64,000 nucleotides of DNA from CAWULT01 sp963923455. Lineage in GTDB: Bacteria > Acidobacteriota > Vicinamibacteria > Vicinamibacterales > UBA2999. This document shows positions 26,799-34,615 of this stretch, piece after piece; the stretch's first letter is position 1, and every line of letters starts with the position of its first letter. The notes below the pieces were generated by a model, which saw nothing but the letters and a program-made list of their open reading frames with translations, made no database searches and had not been told where the DNA came from. The stretch covers positions 1 to 64,000 of the forward strand of contig CAWULT010000002.1 in the NCBI GenBank assembly GCA_963923455.1, written 5' to 3'. Position numbers and translations under genes: made by a program.

Positions 26799-27401
26799 AT
26801 GAGGCGACTGGCAGTCATGGTGATCGGGATGGCGGTGGGAGGGGCCACGCTCGCGGCGCAACGGCCGGCGGCGCCGGCAGCCCCCGCGCCGGGGCCCACC
26901 GGTGCGCCCGCGACGCCGGCGCCAGCCGCGCCCGCCACGCCAGCCGCGCCGCGCGTGTTCACGGGCGCGACGGGCCTGCTGTTCAACACCGTCCGGGCCG
27001 ACCGGGTGGCCGACTTCGAGCGGGTCATCGGCTACGTGCGGAAGGCGTTCGAGACGTCGACGAACGAAGGCATCCGGGCGCAGGGCCGCGGCTGGAAGGT
27101 GCTCAAGGCGGCCGAGCCAGGACCGAACGGCACCGTGCTGTACGTGTTCCTGATCGATCCGGTGGTGCCCGGCGCCGACTACGGTCTCGGACGGATCCTG
27201 GCGGACGTCATCACCGATGCCACGGAGTTGCAGGAGGTGTGGAAGCTCTACACCGGCGCGATGACGACGGGGGGCACGCTGTTGAACCTGAACGCGGTGG
27301 CCGCCACACCGGCTGGCCCTGTGGGCCCGGGCCCCGCGCCGCGCGAGGTCGAGACGGCGCCCCGTCCGCAGGGCGCCGCGCAGGACCTGGCGCCGCGCTG
27401 A
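26799..27401 (+). CDS. Secreted hypothetical protein B, paralog of the upstream gene
   Basis: 200 residues. A signal peptide (LAVMVIGMAVGGATLAAQ) is followed by a 40-residue Pro/Ala linker absent from its neighbour. The shared domain comes next: VADFERVIGYVRKAF, RGWKVLKAAEPG, GTVLYVFLIDPVVPGADYG and WKLYTGAM. A Pro-rich tail ends the protein. Alignment with protein A by eye is ungapped over most of about 90 residues. The start is ATG 26799 with a GGGAGA ribosome site; the frame opens further upstream but that part is the terminator region. Function is unknown. Confidence 0.78.
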   Translation: MRRLAVMVIGMAVGGATLAAQRPAAPAAPAPGPTGAPATPAPAAPATPAAPRVFTGATGLLFNTVRADRVADFERVIGYVRKAFETSTNEGIRAQGRGWKVLKAAEPGPNGTVLYVFLIDPVVPGADYGLGRILADVITDATELQEVWKLYTGAMTTGGTLLNLNAVAATPAGPVGPGPAPREVETAPRPQGAAQDLAPR

Positions 27402-27430
27402 CCACGCCTCGCGCGGCCGCGTCGGCGCGG

Positions 27431-27913
27431 TCAGAAGGCGACGTTGGCGCCGGCGTAGACGCGGTGCACCTTCGGGAAGAGGGCGTCACCCCGGAGGCGG
27501 ATCATCCGGTAGTCGAACCGGGCCCGAAGCGGCCCGATCAGCGTCACCTTGACGCCGCCGCCGGCGTTGCCGGCGAAGGCGGTCTCCTGCTGCGTGCCGA
27601 GGCGTTCGCGGTACCCGCCGACGCCCAGCGTGAAGTACGGCTGCATGCGGGCAATCGGGAACGGCGCCTGGAGCAGCCCGTTCGCCATTGCGGTCTTGAG
27701 GGACGGGGCGCCGCCAGCGGCGTCCTCCGCGGTCGTCGCGTACTCGAACTCGAAACCGAGCACGAGCACGCCCCCGCCGATGGCCGCGCCCTTGATCGCC
27801 CGGGCGGTCGGCGACGAATTGCTGCCGATGAAGACGGTGACGTCCGCCGCCGCGTTGGCGGCCGCCAGCAGGATCAGGCACGAGGCGCAGGCGAGCAGTC
27901 GGGTCAGTCGCAT
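27431..27913 (-). CDS. Small outer-membrane beta-barrel-like protein
   Basis: 160 residues with a signal peptide ending near AAANAAADVTVF. The mature sequence alternates hydrophobic and polar residues with many Gly and aromatic residues. Examples are GVLVLGFEFEYATT, MQPYFTLGVGGYRER, GGGVKVTLIGPLRARFDYRMIRL and the terminal VHRVYAGANVAF. The final Phe is the usual C-terminal signature recognised by the BAM complex. The size suggests an 8-stranded barrel of the OmpA/OmpW/Ail type. It converges with secreted protein B and is divergent from the acyl-CoA dehydrogenase (40 nt between starts). No specific function is evident. Confidence 0.75.
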   Translation of the reverse strand: MRLTRLLACASCLILLAAANAAADVTVFIGSNSSPTARAIKGAAIGGGVLVLGFEFEYATTAEDAAGGAPSLKTAMANGLLQAPFPIARMQPYFTLGVGGYRERLGTQQETAFAGNAGGGVKVTLIGPLRARFDYRMIRLRGDALFPKVHRVYAGANVAF

Positions 27914-27953
27914 GCCTCGATGATACGATCAGCCGGCGGATGAGGCGGACGGA

Positions 27954-29096
27954 ATGGACTTCCAGCTGAGCCCCGACCAGCAGCTCCTGCGCCGTACCGT
28001 ACGTGAGTTCGCGGAAGCGGAGATCCGGCCGCACGTGCGCGCGTGGGACGAGGCACAGGAACTGCCGCGCGGCGTGCTGTCGAAGTGCGCCGACCTCGGC
28101 CTGATGGGCATTCAGATCTCCGAGGCCCACGGCGGCGCGGCGATGTCGTCGGTCGACTACTGCCTCTGTGTCGAGGAACTCGCCCGCGTCGATCCGTCCA
28201 TCTGCCTGTCGGTAGCCGCGCACAACGGCCTCGGCCTGGCGCACATCGCGATGTTCGGCACGCAGGCGCAGAAGGACCGCTACCTGGAGCCGCTGGCGCG
28301 TGGGCGCTGGCTGGCCGCCTGGGCGCTCACGGAGGCATCGTCGGGCAGCGACGCGGCGGCGATGCGGACCACCGCCGTCCGTGACGGGGATCACTGGGTG
28401 CTGAACGGCACCAAGCAGTTCATCACCCACGGCCGTTCGGGCGACGTCGTCGTGGTCATGGCGGTGACGAACCGGGCGAAGGGCAGCCGGGGCATCTCGG
28501 CCTTCATCGTCGAGCGGAACACGCCGGGCCTGCGCGCGGGCCGCAAGGAGGACAAGCTCGGGATGCGGGCGAGCGAAACCACCGAGGTCGTGTTCGAGCA
28601 ATGCCGTGTGCCGGCGTCGCAACTGCTGGGGGCCGAGGATCAGGGCTTCGTGAACGCGCTGCAGGTGCTCGATGCCGGGCGCATCGGCATCGCGTCGCTC
28701 GCCGTCGGCCTCGCGCAGGGAGCCTTCGAGGCGGCGCGGGACCACGCGTTCTCGCGGCGCCAGTTCGGCCAGCCCATTGGAACGTTCCAGAGCGTCCGCG
28801 CGAAGCTGGTGGACCACGCGACCCGCATCCGCGCGGCGAGGCTGCTGACGTGGCGTGCCGCGGTGATGAAGGACGGGGGCGCGCGCGCAACCGTCGAGGC
28901 CGCCATGGCGAAGCTCTACTCGAGCGAGGTCGCGGTGCGCGTGGCCGAGGACGCGGTGCAGATCCACGGCGGTTACGGCTTCGTCAAGGACTACCCGGCC
29001 GAGAAGTTCTTCCGTGACGTCAAGCTGACCACCATCGGCGAGGGCACGAGCGAGATCCAGCGGCTCGTGATCGCCAGGCAGCTGCTGGCCAGCTGA
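27954..29096 (+). CDS. Acyl-CoA dehydrogenase
   Basis: FAD-dependent alpha,beta-dehydrogenation of acyl-CoA, 380 residues. The N-terminal helical domain starts MDFQLSPDQQLLRRTVREFA. FAD and substrate contacts are visible in AAWALTEASSGSDAAAM and WVLNGTKQFITHG. The C-terminal signature is QIHGGYGFVKDYPAEKFFRD followed by IGEGTSEIQRLVIARQL, where the Glu of EGTSE is in the catalytic-base position of short-chain and butyryl-type enzymes. It stands 10 nt before meaB. Together with the downstream epimerase it suggests branched-chain amino acid or odd-chain acyl-CoA breakdown. Electron-transfer flavoprotein genes are not in the window. Chain-length preference cannot be read reliably. Confidence 0.93.
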   Translation: MDFQLSPDQQLLRRTVREFAEAEIRPHVRAWDEAQELPRGVLSKCADLGLMGIQISEAHGGAAMSSVDYCLCVEELARVDPSICLSVAAHNGLGLAHIAMFGTQAQKDRYLEPLARGRWLAAWALTEASSGSDAAAMRTTAVRDGDHWVLNGTKQFITHGRSGDVVVVMAVTNRAKGSRGISAFIVERNTPGLRAGRKEDKLGMRASETTEVVFEQCRVPASQLLGAEDQGFVNALQVLDAGRIGIASLAVGLAQGAFEAARDHAFSRRQFGQPIGTFQSVRAKLVDHATRIRAARLLTWRAAVMKDGGARATVEAAMAKLYSSEVAVRVAEDAVQIHGGYGFVKDYPAEKFFRDVKLTTIGEGTSEIQRLVIARQLLAS

Positions 29097-29106
29097 TCCC
29101 CGTGCC

Positions 29107-30057
29107 GTGATCCCCTCCGCCGACAGCCTGTCGAGACGCGTCCTGGACGGCGAGCCGCGCGCGCTGGCGCGCGCGCTGTCGCTCATCGAGAACGAGACGG
29201 AGGCCGGCGCCGATCTCGTCCGGCGCATCTACGCGCACACGGGCCGGGCCTTCGTGGTCGGGGTCACGGGGCCGCCGGGCGCGGGCAAGAGTACGCTGGT
29301 CGACGCGCTGATCGGCGTGATCCGCGGGCTGGGCCTTTCGGTGGGCGTGGTGGCGGTCGACCCGACGAGCCCGTTCACCGGCGGCGCCATCCTGGGCGAC
29401 CGCGTCCGGATGGGCGCGCACGCGTCCGACCCGGGGGTCTTCATCCGCAGCATGGCGACGCGGGGGCATCTGGGTGGCCTGGCCCGGACGACGGGCGACG
29501 CGGTGCTCGCCCTGGACGCCTCGGGCCGGGACGTCGTGATCATCGAGACCGTGGGCGTGGGGCAGGACGAGGTGGAGGTGGTTCGAGCCGCCGACGTGTC
29601 GGTCGTCGTCCTGGTGCCGGGCACGGGCGACGACGTCCAGGCGATCAAGGCGGGCATCATGGAGATCGCCGACGTCTTCGTCGTCAACAAGGCGGACCGG
29701 GACGGCGCCGACCGGCTGGTTCAGGCGGTCGAGGCGGCACTGTCGCTGCAGACCTACACGCCGGGGGACTGGCGTCCGCCGGTGCTGAAGACCGAGGCAC
29801 AGCGCGGCGTCGGCGTGCCGGAACTGTGGTCGACGCTCACCGCGTGCCGCACGCGGCCTGGCGATGCGCGCGAGGCGCGACGCCGGACGATGCTGGCGGC
29901 GCGGCTGCGCGACATGCTCGGGCGGCGCTGGCTGCAGCACGTCGAGCGGACCCTTCCGCCGGGGGAACTCGATCGGTGGGTCGGAGCCATCATGGACCGG
30001 TCCAGCGACCCGTACACCGCGGCCGCCGCGATCATGCAGCAGGTGCTCCGACCATGA
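29107..30057 (+). CDS. meaB: Methylmalonyl-CoA mutase-associated GTPase MeaB
   Basis: G3E-family P-loop GTPase that guards and reloads adenosylcobalamin on methylmalonyl-CoA mutase, 316 residues. The motifs are the P-loop GVTGPPGAGKSTLVDALI, the switch-region VAVDPTSPFTGGAILGDRVRM, the Walker B ETVGVGQDEVEV and the guanine-specificity NKADRDGADRL. The C-terminal dimerisation arm ends YTAAAAIMQQVL. GTG 29107 is used; another GTG lies at 29102 in a different frame. Its stop overlaps the epimerase fusion start by 4 nt (ATGA). The mutase genes are not in the window. Confidence 0.94.
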   Translation: MIPSADSLSRRVLDGEPRALARALSLIENETEAGADLVRRIYAHTGRAFVVGVTGPPGAGKSTLVDALIGVIRGLGLSVGVVAVDPTSPFTGGAILGDRVRMGAHASDPGVFIRSMATRGHLGGLARTTGDAVLALDASGRDVVIIETVGVGQDEVEVVRAADVSVVVLVPGTGDDVQAIKAGIMEIADVFVVNKADRDGADRLVQAVEAALSLQTYTPGDWRPPVLKTEAQRGVGVPELWSTLTACRTRPGDAREARRRTMLAARLRDMLGRRWLQHVERTLPPGELDRWVGAIMDRSSDPYTAAAAIMQQVLRP

Positions 30058-31316
30058 AGGCCGTTCTCGATCACGTGGGCATTGCCGTCGAGGACCTCCC
30101 GGCGGCCCTGGCGTTCTACCAGGAGGCGCTGGGGCTCGAGGTCCACGAGCCCGAGGACGTCGCGACCCAGCGTGTCCGGGCGCACGTCGTGCCGGCCGGG
30201 GCGTCGGCGCTGGAACTGCTCGAGGCCACCGCGCCCGACTCGGTCATCGCGACGTTCGTCGCCAGGCGCGGGCCGGGCCTCCACCACATCACCCTGCGCG
30301 TCGACGACCTCGAGGCCGCGCTCGCGCATCTGAAGGCGATGGGCGTGAGGCTCATCGACGAGCGGCCCAGGCCCGGAGCCGAGGGCGCGATGGTCGCCTT
30401 CGTCCATCCGAAGGCGGCGCACGGCGTGCTGGTGGAGCTGAAGCAGGCGGCGGCGCCCGCCCTCGATCTGGCGCCACGCCGCTTCACCCTCGGCGCGCTC
30501 GAGCTGACGACTCTGCACGACGGCCCCTTCCGGCTCGACGGTGGCGCCATGTTCGGCGTGGTGCCCCGGACGATGTGGGAGCGGCAGACGCCGCCGGACG
30601 ACCGCAACCGGATTCAGCTGGCGATGCGTCCCCTGCTGGTGCGGGCGCCCTGGGGCACGATGCTGGTCGACTGCGGCGCCGGCGACAAGATGCCGGAGAA
30701 GGCGCGCGAGATCTACGCCCTGGACCGCCGGGCGCACCTCGACCACGCGCTGGCCGCCGCGGGGCTGTCCGCGGACCGGATCGACTGCGTGCTCGCGACG
30801 CACCTGCACTTCGACCACTTCGGCGGCGCGACCGCCCGTCAGGGGGACAGCCTGCGTCCGCGCTTCGCCAATGCCCGGTATCTGATTCGCGACGCCGAAT
30901 GGGAAGATGCCACCCATCCTCACGAGCGGAACCGCGCCAGCTACCTGCAGGACGACTTCGTGCCGCTGCGGGCGGCCGGCGCGATCGACTTCTACGAGGG
31001 CGATCGCGAGGTCAGGCCGGGGGTCCGGGTCGTGCGGACCGGCGGGCACACGGGGCAGCACCAGATCGTCTTCCTCGAGGGCGGCGGCAGGACGGCCGTG
31101 TTCGTGGCCGACCTGATTCCGACGGTGGCCCATGTCCACGACGCGTGGGTGATGGGATACGACCTGTTCCCGATGGAGACCCTGGCCTTCAAGCGCCGCT
31201 TCATCCGGGAGGCGATCGACCGGGAGTACCTCATCCTGTTCGAGCACGACCCGGTCGTCGCGGCCGGCTACATCCGGGAGCGGGACGGGCGGCGGTTCGT
31301 CGAGCCCGTCAAGTGA
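30054..31316 (+). CDS. Fusion: methylmalonyl-CoA epimerase (VOC) + metallo-beta-lactamase-fold hydrolase
   Basis: One 420-residue frame holds two domains. Residues 1-~135 are a VOC-fold methylmalonyl-CoA epimerase: DHVGIAVEDLPAALAFYQ (metal-ligand His7), GLHHITLRVDDLEAAL (second His) and VLVELKQ (Glu ligand). A linker of about 10 residues leads to a metallo-beta-lactamase-fold domain (~145-420). That domain carries HLHFDHFGG at residues 250-258, RTGGHTGQHQIV and a C-terminal FEHDPVVAAGY, as in lactonase-like hydrolases. The epimerase interconverts (R)- and (S)-methylmalonyl-CoA, which fits the overlap with meaB. The hydrolase substrate is unknown; a thioester or lactone is possible (inference). 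No stop, internal start with a good ribosome site, or frameshift separates the domains. Confidence 0.88.
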   Translation: MKAVLDHVGIAVEDLPAALAFYQEALGLEVHEPEDVATQRVRAHVVPAGASALELLEATAPDSVIATFVARRGPGLHHITLRVDDLEAALAHLKAMGVRLIDERPRPGAEGAMVAFVHPKAAHGVLVELKQAAAPALDLAPRRFTLGALELTTLHDGPFRLDGGAMFGVVPRTMWERQTPPDDRNRIQLAMRPLLVRAPWGTMLVDCGAGDKMPEKAREIYALDRRAHLDHALAAAGLSADRIDCVLATHLHFDHFGGATARQGDSLRPRFANARYLIRDAEWEDATHPHERNRASYLQDDFVPLRAAGAIDFYEGDREVRPGVRVVRTGGHTGQHQIVFLEGGGRTAVFVADLIPTVAHVHDAWVMGYDLFPMETLAFKRRFIREAIDREYLILFEHDPVVAAGYIRERDGRRFVEPVK

Positions 31317-31339
31317 AGTAAACTCCTGAAGCCCACACC

Positions 31340-32209
31340 ATGGAACAGGTTCACATTGGCATCATCGGGGGCAGCGGCCTGTACGACATGGCCGAGGTCA
31401 CCGACCGGTCGGAAGTCTCGCTGACGACGCCCTTCGGCGAGCCGTCCGGCCCCTACCTGCTCGGTACCCTCCGGGGCCGCCGCGTGGCCTTCCTCGCCCG
31501 GCACGGCGCCGGCCACCGGCTGCTGCCGTCGGAGCTGAACTTCCGGGCCAACATCTTCGGCATGAAGATGCTGGGCGTGGAGTTCATCCTGTCGGCCAGC
31601 GCCGTCGGCAGCCTGAAGGAGGAGTGCAAGCCGCTCGATATCGTGATTCCGGACCAGTTCATCGACCGGACCCGGGGGCGGATCAGCACGTTCTTCGGCC
31701 GGGGCCTGGCGGCCCACGTCGGCTTCGCGCACCCGTTCTGCAGGCACCTGAGCGCCGTGGCGGCCGACAGCGGCCGCAAAGCCGGCGCGACCGTCCACGT
31801 CGGCGGCACCTACGTCTGCATGGAGGGGCCGCAGTTCTCGACGCTGGCGGAGTCGCGGCTGTACCGATCGTGGGGCGGCGACATCATCGGCATGACGAAC
31901 CTCCAGGAGGCGAAGCTCGCCCGGGAGGCCGAGATCTGCTACACGACGATCGCCCTGGTGACCGACTACGACTGCTGGCACCCGGACCACGACCACGTCA
32001 CCGTGGAGATGATCATCGCCAACCTGACGCAGAACGCGAAGACCGCGCAGCAGATCATCGCCAACGCCGTCGAGCGCCTGCCGTTCGACCGCACCTGCGA
32101 GTGCGCGTCGGCGCTGAAGTTCGCGCTCATCACCCGGCCCGACGCCGTCAATCCCGACACGGCGCGGGACCTCGCGCCGATAGTCGGCAAGTACCTCCAG
32201 CGTACGTAA
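31340..32209 (+). CDS. mtnP: S-methyl-5'-thioadenosine phosphorylase
   Basis: Phosphorolysis of methylthioadenosine to adenine and methylthioribose-1-phosphate, 289 residues. The phosphate-binding start HIGIIGGSGLYDM, FLARHGAGHRLLPSELNFRAN, TYVCMEGPQFSTLAES and the base-specificity region IIGMTNLQEAKLAREAEICY are diagnostic. ALVTDYDCWHP completes the active site. ATG 31340 is 23 nt after the fusion gene. The next gene, a PfkB kinase, follows after 29 nt. The pair could recycle purine moieties. The remaining methionine-salvage genes (mtnA and others) are not present here. Confidence 0.93.
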   Translation: MEQVHIGIIGGSGLYDMAEVTDRSEVSLTTPFGEPSGPYLLGTLRGRRVAFLARHGAGHRLLPSELNFRANIFGMKMLGVEFILSASAVGSLKEECKPLDIVIPDQFIDRTRGRISTFFGRGLAAHVGFAHPFCRHLSAVAADSGRKAGATVHVGGTYVCMEGPQFSTLAESRLYRSWGGDIIGMTNLQEAKLAREAEICYTTIALVTDYDCWHPDHDHVTVEMIIANLTQNAKTAQQIIANAVERLPFDRTCECASALKFALITRPDAVNPDTARDLAPIVGKYLQRT

Positions 32210-32238
32210 CGTTCGAAGGATTCTCGAAGGACTCTCTG

Positions 32239-33234
32239 ATGACCAACCGCAGGTTCGACGTGACCGCCATCGGCAACGCCATCGTTGACGTGCTGGCGAA
32301 GGCCGAAGACTCGCTGCTCGTGGAGCACAACCTGCCGAAGGGTGGCATGTCGCTCATCGACGCGACCACGGCGGAGAAGCTCTACGGCATCATGGGCCCG
32401 GGCCACGAGGCGTCGGGCGGCTCGGCGGCCAACACCATCGCGGGCATCGCGGCGCTCGGCGGCAGGACGGCCTACATCGGCAAGGTGGCCGACGACCAGC
32501 TGGGTGACGTGTTCTCCCACGACATCCGGGCCGTCGGCGTCACCTACGACACGCCGCGGCTCACCGAAGGCCTGTCGACCGCGCGCTGCCTCATTTTCGT
32601 GACGCCCGACGCACAGCGGACGATGCAGACCTTCCTCGGCGCGACGAGCCAGCTCGGCCCCGAGGACGTGAACATGGACTACATCACGTCGTCGAAGGTG
32701 CTCTACCTCGAGGGCTACCTGTGGGATCAGCCCCGCGCGAAGGAGGCCATGCGCCGGGCCGCGATCGAGGCGCAGACGGCCGGCGTCAAGGTGGCCTTCA
32801 CGCTGTCGGACGCGTTCTGCGTGGCCCGGTTCCGCGACGAGTTCATCGAGCTCGTCGACAACCACGTCGACATCCTCTTCGCGAACGAGACCGAGATCCT
32901 GTCGCTCTACCAGGTGGACTCGTTCGACCAGGCCCTGCAGAAGGTCCGCGGCCACGCGGAGATCGCGGCGCTGACGCGGAGCGAGAAGGGATCGGTCGTG
33001 CTGCGCGGCGACGAGGTGCACGTGATCGACGCCGTCAAGGGCGTCAAGGTGGTCGACACGACCGGCGCCGGTGACGCCTACGCGGCAGGCTTCCTCTACG
33101 CCTACACCCAGGGCAAGAACCTGGCGGTCTGCGGCCGTCTCGGGGGCGCGATGGCGGCCGAGGTGATCAGCCACTACGGCGGCCGGGCCGAGGCCGACGT
33201 GAAGGCCCTGGCGGCGCCAATCCTGAACGCCTGA
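32239..33234 (+). CDS. PfkB-family kinase, probable adenosine kinase
   Basis: 331-residue ribokinase-fold sugar/nucleoside kinase. The N-terminus FDVTAIGNAIVDVLAKAEDSLL and the first PfkB signature SGGSAANTIAGIAALGGRTAYIGKV resemble bacterial adenosine/guanosine kinases. The second signature with the catalytic Asp is VVDTTGAGDAYAAGFLYAYT. A cluster of Cys and Asn near ILFANETEIL matches the lid region. Placement after mtnP supports adenosine or a related nucleoside as substrate, but 2-dehydro-3-deoxygluconate or ribose kinases share the fold. The start ATG 32239 has a GAAGGA about 10 nt upstream. Confidence 0.85.
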   Translation: MTNRRFDVTAIGNAIVDVLAKAEDSLLVEHNLPKGGMSLIDATTAEKLYGIMGPGHEASGGSAANTIAGIAALGGRTAYIGKVADDQLGDVFSHDIRAVGVTYDTPRLTEGLSTARCLIFVTPDAQRTMQTFLGATSQLGPEDVNMDYITSSKVLYLEGYLWDQPRAKEAMRRAAIEAQTAGVKVAFTLSDAFCVARFRDEFIELVDNHVDILFANETEILSLYQVDSFDQALQKVRGHAEIAALTRSEKGSVVLRGDEVHVIDAVKGVKVVDTTGAGDAYAAGFLYAYTQGKNLAVCGRLGGAMAAEVISHYGGRAEADVKALAAPILNA

Positions 33235-33241
33235 CCCCGTT

Positions 33242-33273
33242 CCGGCGCGGCGGGCCCGGTCTCGCCGCGCCGG
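33242..33273. terminator. Strong hairpin between convergent genes
   Basis: Perfect 11-bp inverted repeat CCGGCGCGGCG (33242-33252) / CGCCGCGCCGG (33263-33273) with a 10-nt loop. It starts 7 nt after the kinase stop and lies before the 3' end of the minus-strand exporter. It lacks a long T tract, but its position suggests bidirectional termination. Confidence 0.55.
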
Positions 33274-33306
33274 ACGCCTCCTTCCGGTGCAGCCGCACGG
33301 CCTGCG

Positions 33307-34527
33307 TCAGCGTCGTCTGGCCGGCTCGATGTTCGGCAGGAAGGCCGTCAGCAGTCCGATGGCCGGCAGGAAGGAGCAGACCTTGTAGACCGTGTCGATG
33401 CTGGTCGCATCGGCCAGCTGGCCGAGCAGCGCGGCCCCCAGCCCTCCCGCACCGAACGCGAACCCGAAGAAGATTCCGGCGATCGTACCCACCCGTCCCG
33501 GCACCAGTTCCTGCGCGAAGACCACGATGGCCGAGAAGGCGGAGGCCAGGATCAGGCCGATCACCACCGTCAGGATCTCGGTCCAGAACAGGTTGGCGTA
33601 GGGCAGCGCCAGCGTGAAGGGCAGCACGCCCAGGATCGACACCCAGATCACGTACTTGCGGCCGATGCGGTCTCCGACGGGGCCACCGATGAACGTGCCG
33701 GCCGCCACCGCGCCCAGCAGCACGAAGAGATGGATCTGCGCGCTCTGTACCGACAGGCCGAACTTCTGGATCAGGTAGAACGTGTAGTAGCTGGTCAGGC
33801 TGGCCAGATAGACGTTCTTCGAGAAAACCAGCAGCACGAGGATGACGAGCGCCCACTTGACCCGTGCGTTCGGCAGGGCCGCCTTGACCGACGCCATCGT
33901 GGTCCTGGCCGGGGCCGCCAAGTGGGCCCGGTACCAGACGCTCACCCGTGACAGGATGGCGATGGCCAGCAGTGCGACGGCTGCGAACCACGCGATGCTG
34001 CGCTGGCCGTTCGGGACGATGATGAACGCCGCGAGCAGCGGGCCGGCCGCCGACCCGGTGTTGCCGCCGACCTGGAACAGCGACTGGGCGAAGCCGTGAC
34101 GGCCGCCGGATGCCAGCCGGGCGACGCGGGACGACTCGGGGTGGAAGATGGACGAGCCGATGCCGACCATGGCCACCGACAGCAGGATCGCCAGGAAGGT
34201 CGGCGCGACCGACAGCAGCACCAGCCCGACCAGCGTGAACGTCATCCCGATCGGCAGCGAGTAGGGCTTCGGGCGGCGGTCGGTGAACAGGCCCACGACG
34301 GGTTGCAGCAACGACGCCGTCGCCTGGTTCGCGAACGTGATGAGACCGATCTGGCCGAAGTCGAGGGCGTACGAGCTCTTCAGGATCGGGTAGACCGCCG
34401 GCAGCACCGACTGCATCAGGTCGTTCAGGCAATGACAGAGGCTGATGGCGCCGAGGATGCCGAGGGCGGTCTCCTGGACCCGCGGGCGCGGGTGGGGTTC
34501 CGCCACGGCCTGAGAGGGGGTAGCCAT
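33307..34527 (-). CDS. MFS exporter, fosmidomycin-resistance (Fsr)-like
   Basis: 406-residue transporter with about 12 membrane helices. The N-terminal signature LGILGAISLCHCLNDLMQSVLPAVYPILKS, the loop GLFTDRRPKPYSLPIGM and SSIFHPESSRVARLASGGRHGFAQS are those of the Fsr/fosmidomycin exporter family, a proton-driven MFS group. The central loop is short (RVSVWYRAHLAAPARTTMA). The second half repeats the motif as GGPVGDRIGRKYVIWVSIL. The true substrate in this organism is unknown. It is probably transcribed alone, since hairpins flank both ends. Confidence 0.88.
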   Translation of the reverse strand: MATPSQAVAEPHPRPRVQETALGILGAISLCHCLNDLMQSVLPAVYPILKSSYALDFGQIGLITFANQATASLLQPVVGLFTDRRPKPYSLPIGMTFTLVGLVLLSVAPTFLAILLSVAMVGIGSSIFHPESSRVARLASGGRHGFAQSLFQVGGNTGSAAGPLLAAFIIVPNGQRSIAWFAAVALLAIAILSRVSVWYRAHLAAPARTTMASVKAALPNARVKWALVILVLLVFSKNVYLASLTSYYTFYLIQKFGLSVQSAQIHLFVLLGAVAAGTFIGGPVGDRIGRKYVIWVSILGVLPFTLALPYANLFWTEILTVVIGLILASAFSAIVVFAQELVPGRVGTIAGIFFGFAFGAGGLGAALLGQLADATSIDTVYKVCSFLPAIGLLTAFLPNIEPARRR

Positions 34528-34580
34528 CCCCTAACTCTAGCAGCAGCCGTGTCCGCGGAAGGCCGTCGCGGCGGGTGGCG

Positions 34581-34609
34581 CGGCCCGGCCCCTCGCGGGA
34601 GCCGGGCCG
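34581..34609 (-). terminator. Hairpin downstream of the DUF6152-linked gene
   Basis: 9-bp inverted repeat CGGCCCGGC (34581-34589) / GCCGGGCCG (34601-34609) with an 11-nt loop. It lies 6 nt past the stop codon of the minus-strand gene and before the exporter start. No U tract follows. It is a possible terminator separating that pair from the exporter. Confidence 0.4.
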
Positions 34610-34615
34610 GCGGCC

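Noticed and set aside
27398..27434. CTGACC...GGTCAG inverted repeat at the convergent junction of secreted protein B and the beta-barrel gene
   Set aside because: Only 6 bp with a long loop, and the arms include the two stop codons; not a convincing terminator.
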